From an uncultured Flavobacteriales bacterium (GTDB lineage Bacteria > Bacteroidota > Bacteroidia > Flavobacteriales_D > Sanyastnellaceae): a DNA stretch of 6,991 bases. The notes under the pieces are model-generated. The model was given only the letters and a program-made list of their open reading frames with translations. It was not told where the DNA came from and made no database searches. Shown piece by piece: positions 1 to 5,346 of this stretch (positions are counted from its first letter, which is position 1; every line of letters starts with the position of its first letter). A program made the translations under genes and the position numbers. Where the stretch lies: positions 1 through 6,991 of the forward strand of contig CALCNZ010000119.1 in the NCBI GenBank assembly GCA_937897625.1. Reading direction: 5' to 3'.

Positions 1-934
1 AAGTCATATCTAACACTACAACATGTTTGTTCGCCTTCTTAATAAAATCATAGAGCTTCACACAATTCTGAGAAATATCGAAGGTTTTCAACGAGTCTAA
101 TCCGTGCGCCAGGAATCCGCTTGTAGCCGCCTCGCTTGAAAAATCGTCTCTGCCCTTTGCGTAAGCACCTACAATAATTGAATTGGGAAATTCATCTTTC
201 GCGTAAGCCGACAAATAATACCACTGCGAATTGTTTCCTGGATACGCCTTGCTCATGTGGTCTGAAAGCAAGAGAATCTTGTTGCTCATTTTCACAGGAA
301 TAACCATGTGTGAATTTCGTTTCGAAACCCACTTCGCAACTTCCTGAATGGGATCCTTGAAAAGCGGGCCAACGACCACGTCTGCCTGAATTTCTTCCAA
401 CCGACTTACAGCAACTTTTCCGACTTCAACACTGTTTCCGACATCTAATAAATATACCGTTGCGTTCACGTTTCGGTCTTGCAACTCTTGCTGCGCCATC
501 ATAGCACCGCGATACATATTAATTGCCACGTTGCGCAACTTCACTGAACGCTCGTCGAGCGAGTCGTTGCTCATTTGATAGGTTGAAAACGGAAGTAAAA
601 GTGCAATGGAATAAGCATCTTTTTTAGAGCCCAATGGCAACTTGATACCTTCAGTATTTGAATTTTTGATTGGATTGTCCTGAGTAGGTATTGCCTCTAC
701 CTCTTCCGATTGAATTGGCTTTATTGAATTGGGAAGACAAATGTGTTCGCCTAATTTTACGGTTGTTACCAATCCCGGATTAAGGGCTTGAATCTCGGCA
801 ATGGTTAATCCATAAATACGCGAAATTCGATACAGCGTTTCTCCGGTAGTGACCACATGGTAGTTCTTGCAGTTCTGACCAAAGGCCGAAGCGGTAGCCA
901 ATAACACAAGAAAGAGGAATGCTATTTTTTTCAT
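1..934 (-). CDS. Secreted LysM and periplasmic-binding-protein-like protein (3' part missing)
   Basis: The reading frame starts at the ATG at 934 and stays open to the left edge (311 codons seen), so the C-terminus is missing. Residues 1–19 are a signal peptide (MKKIAFLFLVLLATASAFG, then Q). Residues 24–68 form one LysM domain (YHVVTTGETLYRISRIYG ... LNPGL ... LGEHICLP), flanked by Cys22 and Cys66, which could pair. A low-complexity linker (about 70–105) leads to a domain opening with YSIALLLPF, with MYRGAMMAQQEL and ADVVVGPLF. This resembles type-1 periplasmic binding folds (amino-acid ABC transporter receptor family). LysM domains bind peptidoglycan, so the protein probably sits in the periplasm on the wall; its ligand is unknown. 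It begins 20 bp after the guaA stop on the same strand, so the two are probably co-transcribed. No strong Shine-Dalgarno is seen, which is usual in Bacteroidota. Confidence 0.88.
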   Translation of the reverse strand, partial: MKKIAFLFLVLLATASAFGQNCKNYHVVTTGETLYRISRIYGLTIAEIQALNPGLVTTVKLGEHICLPNSIKPIQSEEVEAIPTQDNPIKNSNTEGIKLPLGSKKDAYSIALLLPFSTYQMSNDSLDERSVKLRNVAINMYRGAMMAQQELQDRNVNATVYLLDVGNSVEVGKVAVSRLEEIQADVVVGPLFKDPIQEVAKWVSKRNSHMVIPVKMSNKILLLSDHMSKAYPGNNSQWYYLSAYAKDEFPNSIIVGAYAKGRDDFSSEAATSGFLAHGLDSLKTFDISQNCVKLYDFIKKANKHVVVLDMT

Positions 935-954
935 TAAACTAAAGGTAACAAATT

Positions 955-2487
955 TTATTCCCATTCAATCGTCGCGGGAGGTTTGCTGCTGATATCATAT
1001 ACCACGCGGTTCACTCCTTTCACTTTATTGATGATGTCGTTACTCACTTTCGCCAAGAACTCGTAGGGCAAGTGTGCCCAGTCTGCGGTCATTCCGTCGG
1101 TGCTGGTTACAGCACGCAATGCTACGGCATTTTCATATGTGCGCTCGTCGCCCATAACACCTACACTCTGCACGGGCAAAAGGATTGCGCCTGCTTGCCA
1201 CACTTCGTCGTAGAGATTTGCTTCTTTCAGACCGTTGATCCAAACCGCATCAACTTCTTGAAGAACGCGTACTTTTTCAGGGGTGATGTCGCCAAGAATT
1301 CGGATACCCAAACCTGGACCTGGGAAGGGATGACGAGATAAAATTGCATTTGGAATTTCAAGCTCACGCCCTACTCTTCTCACTTCGTCTTTGAACAACA
1401 AGCGAAGCGGTTCAACCAACGAAAGCTTCATGTAATCGGGTAATCCGCCAACGTTGTGGTGGCTTTTAATGGTTGCTGAAGGACCTCCGGAAACGGAAAC
1501 CGATTCGATCACATCTGGATAGATGGTGCCTTGTCCGAGCCATTTCGCGCCTTCCACCAATTTGCTTTCTTCATCGAAAACATCGATGAATGTTTTGCCG
1601 ATGGCTTTTCTTTTTGCTTCAGGATCTGAAAGACCTTTGAGCGCGTCGTAGAACAATTGACTTGCGTCGACGCCTTTAACGTTTAGTCCTAAGTGCTTGT
1701 AGCTATCGAGCACGCTTTCGTATTCGTCTTTGCGAAGCAATCCGTTATTCACGAAGATGCAGTGAAGGTTTGCGCCAATGGCTTTGTGAATAAGCACTGC
1801 AGCAACGCTGCTGTCTACGCCGCCGCTGAGACCTAGGATAACTTTATCGTTACCTAATTTAACTTTTAGATCTGCGATGGTTTCGTCGGCGAAAGAAGCA
1901 GGCGTCCAGTCTTGTTTGCATCCGCAAACATTCACTACGAAGTTTTTCAGCATGGTTCCACCATCGGTGGAATGGAAAACTTCTGGATGAAATTGCACTC
2001 CATAAACTGGTCTGTCTTTGAAGGCGTATCCTGCAACTTTTACATTCTCTGTACTGCAGATAATTTCCATGTTATCGCCAAGTCCGGTGATGGTATCTCC
2101 GTGCGACATCCACACCTGTGAATTGTCGGGAATGCCTTGGAATAAGACATGATTCGATTGATGACTGATTAAGTTCGCACGACCGTATTCGCGGTGTGTG
2201 CTTCGTTCTACTTTTCCTCCGTTCATGTGTGCCATGAGCTGTGCGCCGTAGCAAATTCCCAACATGGGTAAATTCGGATTTATATCGAAAACCGCAGGAA
2301 GTGGCGATCCTTCTTGATGAACGCTGTAGGGGCTTCCAGATAAAATAACTCCAACACAATTTTCAGGAATGGAAGTGACTTTGTTCCAAGGTTTAATTTC
2401 ACAGTAGACGTTGTGCTCGCGCAAGCGACGTGCAATGAGTTGTGTGACTTGCGAACCGAAGTCGAGGATAAGAACTAATTGATGCAT
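955..2487 (-). CDS. guaA: GMP synthase (glutamine-hydrolysing)
   Basis: Converts XMP to GMP using ATP and glutamine, the last step of guanine nucleotide synthesis in the cytoplasm. With the ATG at 2487 the protein is 510 residues (MHQLVLILDFGSQ...), a normal length for the family. Residues 1–190 form the class I glutamine amidotransferase domain, with nucleophile Cys79 in GICYG and His167/Glu169 in QFHPEV. An ATP pyrophosphatase domain follows with the P-loop SGGVDSS at 221–227. The C-terminal dimerisation and XMP-binding part includes RHPFPGPGLGIRILGD and ends in KPPATIEWE. The frame is open for 20 more codons upstream, but those residues do not belong to the family and would run through the divergent promoter, so I reject that longer start. 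The gene is divergent from maf and followed closely by the LysM gene. Confidence 0.98.
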   Translation of the reverse strand: MHQLVLILDFGSQVTQLIARRLREHNVYCEIKPWNKVTSIPENCVGVILSGSPYSVHQEGSPLPAVFDINPNLPMLGICYGAQLMAHMNGGKVERSTHREYGRANLISHQSNHVLFQGIPDNSQVWMSHGDTITGLGDNMEIICSTENVKVAGYAFKDRPVYGVQFHPEVFHSTDGGTMLKNFVVNVCGCKQDWTPASFADETIADLKVKLGNDKVILGLSGGVDSSVAAVLIHKAIGANLHCIFVNNGLLRKDEYESVLDSYKHLGLNVKGVDASQLFYDALKGLSDPEAKRKAIGKTFIDVFDEESKLVEGAKWLGQGTIYPDVIESVSVSGGPSATIKSHHNVGGLPDYMKLSLVEPLRLLFKDEVRRVGRELEIPNAILSRHPFPGPGLGIRILGDITPEKVRVLQEVDAVWINGLKEANLYDEVWQAGAILLPVQSVGVMGDERTYENAVALRAVTSTDGMTADWAHLPYEFLAKVSNDIINKVKGVNRVVYDISSKPPATIEWE

Positions 2488-2492
2488 GCGCG

Positions 2493-2513
2493 CAAATTTA
2501 CGATGTAAATTTG
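2493..2513. promoter_or_regulatory. Divergent guaA/maf promoter made of one perfect palindrome
   Basis: CAAATTTAC (2493–2501) and GTAAATTTG (2505–2513) are perfect reverse complements around a 3-nt centre, GAT. Each arm carries TAAATTTG, a match to the Bacteroidota -7 consensus TAnnTTTG: 2506–2513 on plus for maf and 2500–2493 on minus for guaA. Each element is exactly 5 nt from the start codon it faces (ATG at 2519 plus; ATG at 2487 minus). Transcripts would therefore start at or next to the ATG, with almost no leader. I see no well-spaced -33 TTG on either side; the nearest for maf, 2479–2481, is 24 nt away. The palindrome could also bind a dimeric regulator; that is inference. Confidence 0.7.
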
Positions 2514-2518
2514 TAGTC

Positions 2519-3118
2519 ATGGAAGAATTATTACCGTTGATGAACAACTACAAGTTAGTCTTAGGATCGGGCTCTCCGCGAAGGAAAGAGTTGTTGACTG
2601 GAATGGGATTGACGTTTGAAGTTCGTGTTTCTGATGTAGACGAAAGCATTGACCCTTCTTGGCCTTTGACTGAAGTGGCGCAGCGCTTGGCCGAAAGGAA
2701 AGCGGCGGCTTTAATGGAAACCGCAGAAATGAATGAATTGGTAATTACAGCCGATACTGTTGTTCATGTGGAAGGAATGTTGCTTAACAAACCGGCAGAT
2801 AAAGCCGAAGCACTTTCTATGTTGAAGCAGTTAAGCGGAAGAAGTCATGAGGTTTTTACAGGTGTTTGTTTAGCTACTTCGGAATGGAAAGAATCGTTTA
2901 CCGATTGCACCAAAGTGACCTTTGCTGAAATGAGCGAGCGCGAGCTTGAATATTACATTGAGCACTACAAGCCCTTTGATAAAGCGGGGAGTTACGGCGC
3001 ACAGGATTTTATTGGCTTGGTTGGAATTGTGAATCTGGAAGGAAGTTATTTCAACGTCATGGGATTGCCCACGCACAGGCTCTTTGCTGTGTTGAAGGAG
3101 CGCTTCGGCAAGGAATAG
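2519..3118 (+). CDS. maf: Maf-family nucleotide pyrophosphatase
   Basis: Maf proteins hydrolyse nucleoside triphosphates to the monophosphate plus pyrophosphate. The YhdE-like branch acts on dTTP/UTP and on modified nucleotides, and may clean the nucleotide pool or delay septum formation. The 199-residue product shows the family marks in order: LGSGSPRRKELL (about residues 15–26), SDVDES, ITADTVV with the catalytic-base Asp, LLNKP, SGRSHEVFTGV, and DKAGSYGAQDF near the C-terminus. Starts at 2519 (MEELLPL) and 2540 (MNNYKL) are both possible. I chose 2519 because it fits family length and lies 5 nt after a -7 element; 2540 would give a leader of about 20 nt. An upstream GTG-type start at 2486 would overlap guaA and is rejected. 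The exact substrate cannot be told from the motifs alone. Confidence 0.95.
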   Translation: MEELLPLMNNYKLVLGSGSPRRKELLTGMGLTFEVRVSDVDESIDPSWPLTEVAQRLAERKAAALMETAEMNELVITADTVVHVEGMLLNKPADKAEALSMLKQLSGRSHEVFTGVCLATSEWKESFTDCTKVTFAEMSERELEYYIEHYKPFDKAGSYGAQDFIGLVGIVNLEGSYFNVMGLPTHRLFAVLKERFGKE

Positions 3119-3126
3119 AAAAAAAA

Positions 3127-3157
3127 TTTGAAATATAGGAATGTCGGTTTACATTTG
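3127..3157 (+). promoter_or_regulatory. Promoter of the tRNA-Ser gene
   Basis: TTTG at 3127–3130, then 19 nt, then TACATTTG at 3150–3157. This is a near-ideal match to the Bacteroidota primary sigma pattern (TTTG, about 19 nt, TAnnTTTG). Transcription should start around 3162–3164, about 25 nt before the mature tRNA. Confidence 0.8.
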
Positions 3158-3160
3158 CAC

Positions 3161-3178
3161 TCCTCTTGAAGAAGAGGA
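3161..3178 (+). other. Stem-loop in the 5' leader of the tRNA precursor
   Basis: TCCTCTT (3161–3167) pairs perfectly with AAGAGGA (3172–3178) around the loop GAAG. It lies at the predicted transcription start and ends 10 nt before the tRNA acceptor stem. It may shape RNase P processing or protect the 5' end of the precursor; this role is inferred. Confidence 0.5.
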
Positions 3179-3188
3179 ACAGCCGTTA

Positions 3189-3275
3189 GGAAAGGTGGGT
3201 GAGTGGCTGAAACCAACAGTTTGCTAAACTGTCGTACGGGAAACTGTACCGGGGGTTCGAATCCCCCCTTTTCCG
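3189..3275 (+). tRNA. tRNA-Ser(GCU)
   Basis: An 87-nt class II tRNA. The acceptor stem is GGAAAGG with CTTTTCC (one G-U pair) and discriminator G3275, as expected for serine. The anticodon stem is ACAGT/ACTGT (3216–3220 and 3228–3232, allowing for the loop TTGCTAA), with anticodon GCT at 3223–3225, reading AGC/AGU. The long variable arm (3234–3249) is GTACGG/CTGTAC closed by a GAAA loop, diagnostic of Ser/Leu tRNAs. The T arm is GGGGG-TTCGAAT-CCCCC (3251–3267). The CCA tail is not encoded in the DNA and must be added after transcription. Confidence 0.97.
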
Positions 3276-3279
3276 CACA

Positions 3280-3308
3280 AAAAATGCCGACAAATCGTCG
3301 GCATTTTT
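3280..3308 (+). terminator. Intrinsic terminator after tRNA-Ser
   Basis: A 12-bp perfect stem (3280–3291 with 3297–3308) around a 5-nt loop AAATC. The core is ATGCCGAC/GTCGGCAT, with an A run on the 5' side and T5 on the 3' side. It starts 5 nt after the tRNA. The A run and T run make it potentially active in both directions. Confidence 0.88.
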
Positions 3309-3310
3309 GT

Positions 3311-3318
3311 TATCTTTA
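3311..3318 (+). promoter_or_regulatory. Probable -7 element of the transglutaminase-like gene
   Basis: TATCTTTA matches TAnnTTTG except for the last base and lies exactly 5 nt before the ATG at 3324, the same spacing as at guaA and maf. A matching -33 element would fall inside the tRNA terminator and is not seen, so this is a moderate call. Confidence 0.45.
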
Positions 3319-3323
3319 GAACA

Positions 3324-4838
3324 ATGAAAAATTTACTTCTTCTCATTTCAATTTCTTTTTTCACTGTTCTCTCTCTCGGTCAAGTTTCTGATTTCGAGAA
3401 ATTCAAGCAGCAACGCGAGAAAGAAATGAATCAGTTTGAACAGAAAGTCAATCATGAGATGGACTCTTTGAGAACTGAGCGAGACAAGGCCTTTTCAAAA
3501 ATGCTTGAGGGCAATTGGAAACGAGAAGATCTTTTTCCTTCCAAACCAGCCAGTGAAAAACCGAAGCCGGTTGCTCCGCCAGTTTATAAGCCGGATGTTT
3601 CACAAGATGCTGCGCAAGGTCGTTCCGAAGCTGCTGCGCAAGATCTTCCACAGGACCTTCCGCAGGACCTTCCACAGGACCTTCCACAGGACCTTCCACA
3701 GGACCTTCCGCAGGACCTTCCACAGGACCTTCCACAGGAATTAGCTTTCAACAAAGCGTTTCAATTTCAGAACGAAAGTTTATTTGGTAATGAATGGAAG
3801 ATGATTATGCTTTCCGGCAAGTGGCCCACGCTTGTGGGAAGTCCGGATCCGAGTTCGATAACGGCGTACTGGAAGAGTTGTTCAGAAAGGGATTATGATT
3901 TATTGTTGGCGTATTTCAACTACCAGAAAAAAGAATTTGGGCTTTCAGACTGGGGTGTTTATGAGATGGTTCAGCAGGTTGCTAAGAGTAATTTTTCAAG
4001 CAAGAACAATCAGAATTTATTTGTGTGGTTCTCCTTGGTGCAGATGGGGTATGACGCGCGAATTATGTATAGCGACGATCAAGTTGTTCTTACGCTTCCG
4101 TTCAACGATATGCTTTATGCAAAATCGTTTTATGAATTTAACGGACACAACTATTTCGTGTTGGATGAAAAATCACCAAGCTCTTTGTTCACGTATACTT
4201 CGCAGCATGAAAGTGCGAATACTATTTTCACGTTAGTCAATTCCCCATCGGCCAAGTTCCCCGAGAAATGGACTGACCGTAGTTTCGATTTTAGTTACAA
4301 TCGAAATGCTCAGCACGTGACTCTACCCTATTTAACGTATCGCACCACCTTCGATGCTACGATTCCACAGACTGAATTAGATTATTATTTCGGTCAGCCT
4401 TTGCCAGTTTCCTTCAAAGAGAGGCTGCACAAAGCGTTGGATGCAAAACTTCAAGCGTGTGGAAGCGAGCGCGAGCAGGTTCGTTATTTGTACGCTTTGG
4501 TTTGTCAAAGTATTCCATACAAAACCGATCAAGATCAATTTCAACATGAAAAATTCTGTATCCCTGAAGAAGTCTTGGCTTATCCGTTTGCCGACTGCGA
4601 GGATCGCACGTTTTTGTTGAACGCGCTCATCACAGAGCTTGTGGGTGTTGAAACCTTTGGATTGAATTATCCTGGCCACGTGGCTATGGCGGTTCAGTTG
4701 AAAGAACAAAAAAATACGGATGCCATTATTCAATTCAACGGAAAAGACTATGTCTACTGCGACCCGACCTACATTGGCGCAGATGTGGGAATGATGCCGG
4801 AGACTTATAGAGGGGTGAAGCCGGTGGTGATTCGATAA
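3324..4838 (+). CDS. Secreted transglutaminase-like protein with a DLPQ tandem-repeat linker
   Basis: A 504-residue protein. Residues 1–20 look like a signal peptide (MKNLLLLISISFFTVLSLGQ). Residues 23–66 are highly charged and heptad-like (EKFKQQREKEMNQFEQKV...), a likely coiled coil. A Pro/Lys-rich stretch (about 70–95) leads into eight perfect DLPQ units (107–138). Residues 150–350 are a domain I do not recognise. The C-terminal part (about 365–500) resembles transglutaminase-like cysteine peptidase folds: Cys425 in FADCEDRTFLLNAL, His452 in YPGHVAMAV and Asp480 in VYCDPTYIGADVG give the expected Cys-His-Asp order. Such domains hydrolyse or cross-link peptides. Export and the triad suggest an active periplasmic or surface enzyme; its substrate is unknown. 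It has its own weak promoter just after the tRNA terminator and no gene close behind it. Confidence 0.9.
   Translation: MKNLLLLISISFFTVLSLGQVSDFEKFKQQREKEMNQFEQKVNHEMDSLRTERDKAFSKMLEGNWKREDLFPSKPASEKPKPVAPPVYKPDVSQDAAQGRSEAAAQDLPQDLPQDLPQDLPQDLPQDLPQDLPQDLPQELAFNKAFQFQNESLFGNEWKMIMLSGKWPTLVGSPDPSSITAYWKSCSERDYDLLLAYFNYQKKEFGLSDWGVYEMVQQVAKSNFSSKNNQNLFVWFSLVQMGYDARIMYSDDQVVLTLPFNDMLYAKSFYEFNGHNYFVLDEKSPSSLFTYTSQHESANTIFTLVNSPSAKFPEKWTDRSFDFSYNRNAQHVTLPYLTYRTTFDATIPQTELDYYFGQPLPVSFKERLHKALDAKLQACGSEREQVRYLYALVCQSIPYKTDQDQFQHEKFCIPEEVLAYPFADCEDRTFLLNALITELVGVETFGLNYPGHVAMAVQLKEQKNTDAIIQFNGKDYVYCDPTYIGADVGMMPETYRGVKPVVIR
3642..3737 (+). repeat. In-frame 12-bp minisatellite, 8 units (DLPQ)8
   Basis: Eight tandem 12-bp units of GACCTTCCRCAG lie inside the transglutaminase-like gene. 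Unit 1 has GATCTT instead of GACCTT, and units 2 and 6 have CCGCAG instead of CCACAG. Units 1–4 and 5–8 therefore share the same order of variants, pointing to a 48-bp duplication. Because the unit length is a multiple of 3, copy number can change without breaking the frame. Confidence 0.97.
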
Positions 4839-4839
4839 A

Positions 4840-4925
4840 ATCAACTTCGTTGATCAATTGCTGCGCAATCAATCTTTCAGATCAATCACTTCATGATCAA
4901 TTCTTCGAATCAATCGCAAAGATTG
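4840..4925. repeat. ATCAAT repeat and stem-loop cluster
   Basis: ATCAAT occurs at 4853, 4868, 4881, 4896 and 4909, spaced 15, 13, 15 and 13 nt. The same stretch can fold into short stems: ATCAAC/GTTGAT (4840–4854), ATTGC/GCAAT (4857–4869), GATCA/TGATC (4880–4898), ATTC/GAAT (4900–4910) and CAATC/GATTG (4911–4925). There is no U-run, so it is not a standard terminator. Function unknown. Confidence 0.55.
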
Positions 4926-5043
4926 AGAACGACCTGAAAGAAGCTCGAATTTCAACACTTCAAAAAATTGTTGAACTTGGCTTTGGAGCGAGGTTGGAAG
5001 TGAACATCCTGTTTCAATTCCTCTCATTCTAGCTCACCGTCTG

Positions 5044-5109
5044 ATTCTGTTTCTCTTTCTTGATTTTAGAGTAACAAACTGAATGACAAACAGAATGCGA
5101 TAAAATCAA
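5044..5109. repeat. Two interleaved 9-bp inverted repeats (pseudoknot-capable)
   Basis: ATTCTGTTT (5044–5052) is the reverse complement of AAACAGAAT (5088–5096), and TTGATTTTA (5060–5068) is the reverse complement of TAAAATCAA (5101–5109). The order left1-left2-right1-right2 permits an H-type pseudoknot or two exclusive folds. A third pair, CAAAAACT (5107–5114) with AGTTTTTG (5136–5143), overlaps the last arm by three bases. Confidence 0.55.
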
Positions 5110-5187
5110 AAACTCCCTTTCATGCTTTACTAAGAAGTTTTTGAAAATTAATTCGCCTTAAAAAGAAGGACTGGAAGCCGTTCTGTT

Positions 5188-5200
5188 CGTTGAAGCAACG
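5188..5200. other. Small hairpin just 3' of the template repeat
   Basis: CGTTG (5188–5192) and CAACG (5196–5200) form a 5-bp stem with a 3-nt loop. On the minus strand it begins 12 nt after the end of the TR core. The VR flank does not carry the same sequence. It might belong to the template RNA fold; weak evidence. Confidence 0.35.
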
Positions 5201-5212
5201 CTCTTCAATGAG

Positions 5213-5332
5213 CTGCGGGCAATACAAGCCGGAACCCGTTGTTGTTGTTCCTGTTGTCTGGATTGTTCCTATTCCGATTCGCAGTGCGACAGTTGTTCGC
5301 ATTGTTGTTCCAACTGCCACCGCGAAGAACAC
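5213..5332 (-). repeat. DGR template repeat (TR)
   Basis: On the minus strand this 120-bp stretch aligns without gaps to 6872–6991. It has 36 adenines; 19 of them differ in the other copy, while all 84 non-A positions are identical. The A-rich copy is by definition the template. If translated in the target frame it reads VLRGGSWNNNANNCRTANRN and onward, almost all variable codons being AAC/AAT, then GFRLVLPA and a stop at 5206–5208. It lies 14 nt after the reverse transcriptase stop. Homology may extend upstream to about 5341, because the bases just before it (CAG AAC CGT) would encode QNR ahead of VLRGGSW, but the matching part of the VR is outside the window. It is not a gene; open frames across it are incidental. 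Confidence 0.97.
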
Positions 5333-5346
5333 GGTTCTGACCCTTT

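Larger units (their letters stand above)
4839..5212. other. Gene-free stretch with hairpins and inverted repeats
   Basis: I see no convincing gene between the transglutaminase-like gene and the DGR template repeat. The stretch holds five ATCAAT copies with small stem-loops (4840–4925), a 12-bp direct repeat (4833–4844 and 5098–5109), interleaved inverted repeats (5044–5109), another inverted repeat (5107–5143), and a small hairpin (5188–5200). A possible 60-codon frame on plus (TTG start at 4850, stop ending at 5032) has no recognisable domain. On the minus strand this is the 3' flank of the DGR template RNA. Confidence 0.6.

Noticed and set aside
2870..3076. 68-codon minus-strand frame inside maf
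   Set aside because: Antisense shadow of a well-supported conserved gene.
3189..3275. tRNA-Ser as an integration site of a mobile island carrying the DGR
   Set aside because: No duplicated tRNA 3' end or integrase is found in the window, and an ordinary gene lies between the tRNA and the DGR.
3642..3737. CRISPR-like array
   Set aside because: The units are 12 bp, directly adjacent with no spacers, and in frame within a gene.
3448..3744. Plus- and minus-strand frames through the minisatellite (for example MEGPVEGPAEGP on minus)
   Set aside because: The 12-bp unit has no stop in several frames, so long shadow frames arise automatically; only the DLPQ frame has a signal peptide and a catalytic domain.
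4377..4844. 155-codon minus-strand frame inside the transglutaminase-like gene
   Set aside because: Antisense shadow; the plus frame carries the signal peptide and the ordered Cys-His-Asp motif.
4850..5032. Possible 60-residue small protein after the transglutaminase-like gene
   Set aside because: It starts at TTG, has no recognisable motif and no clear ribosome site, and overlaps the ATCAAT/hairpin repeats. I cannot exclude it but cannot support it.
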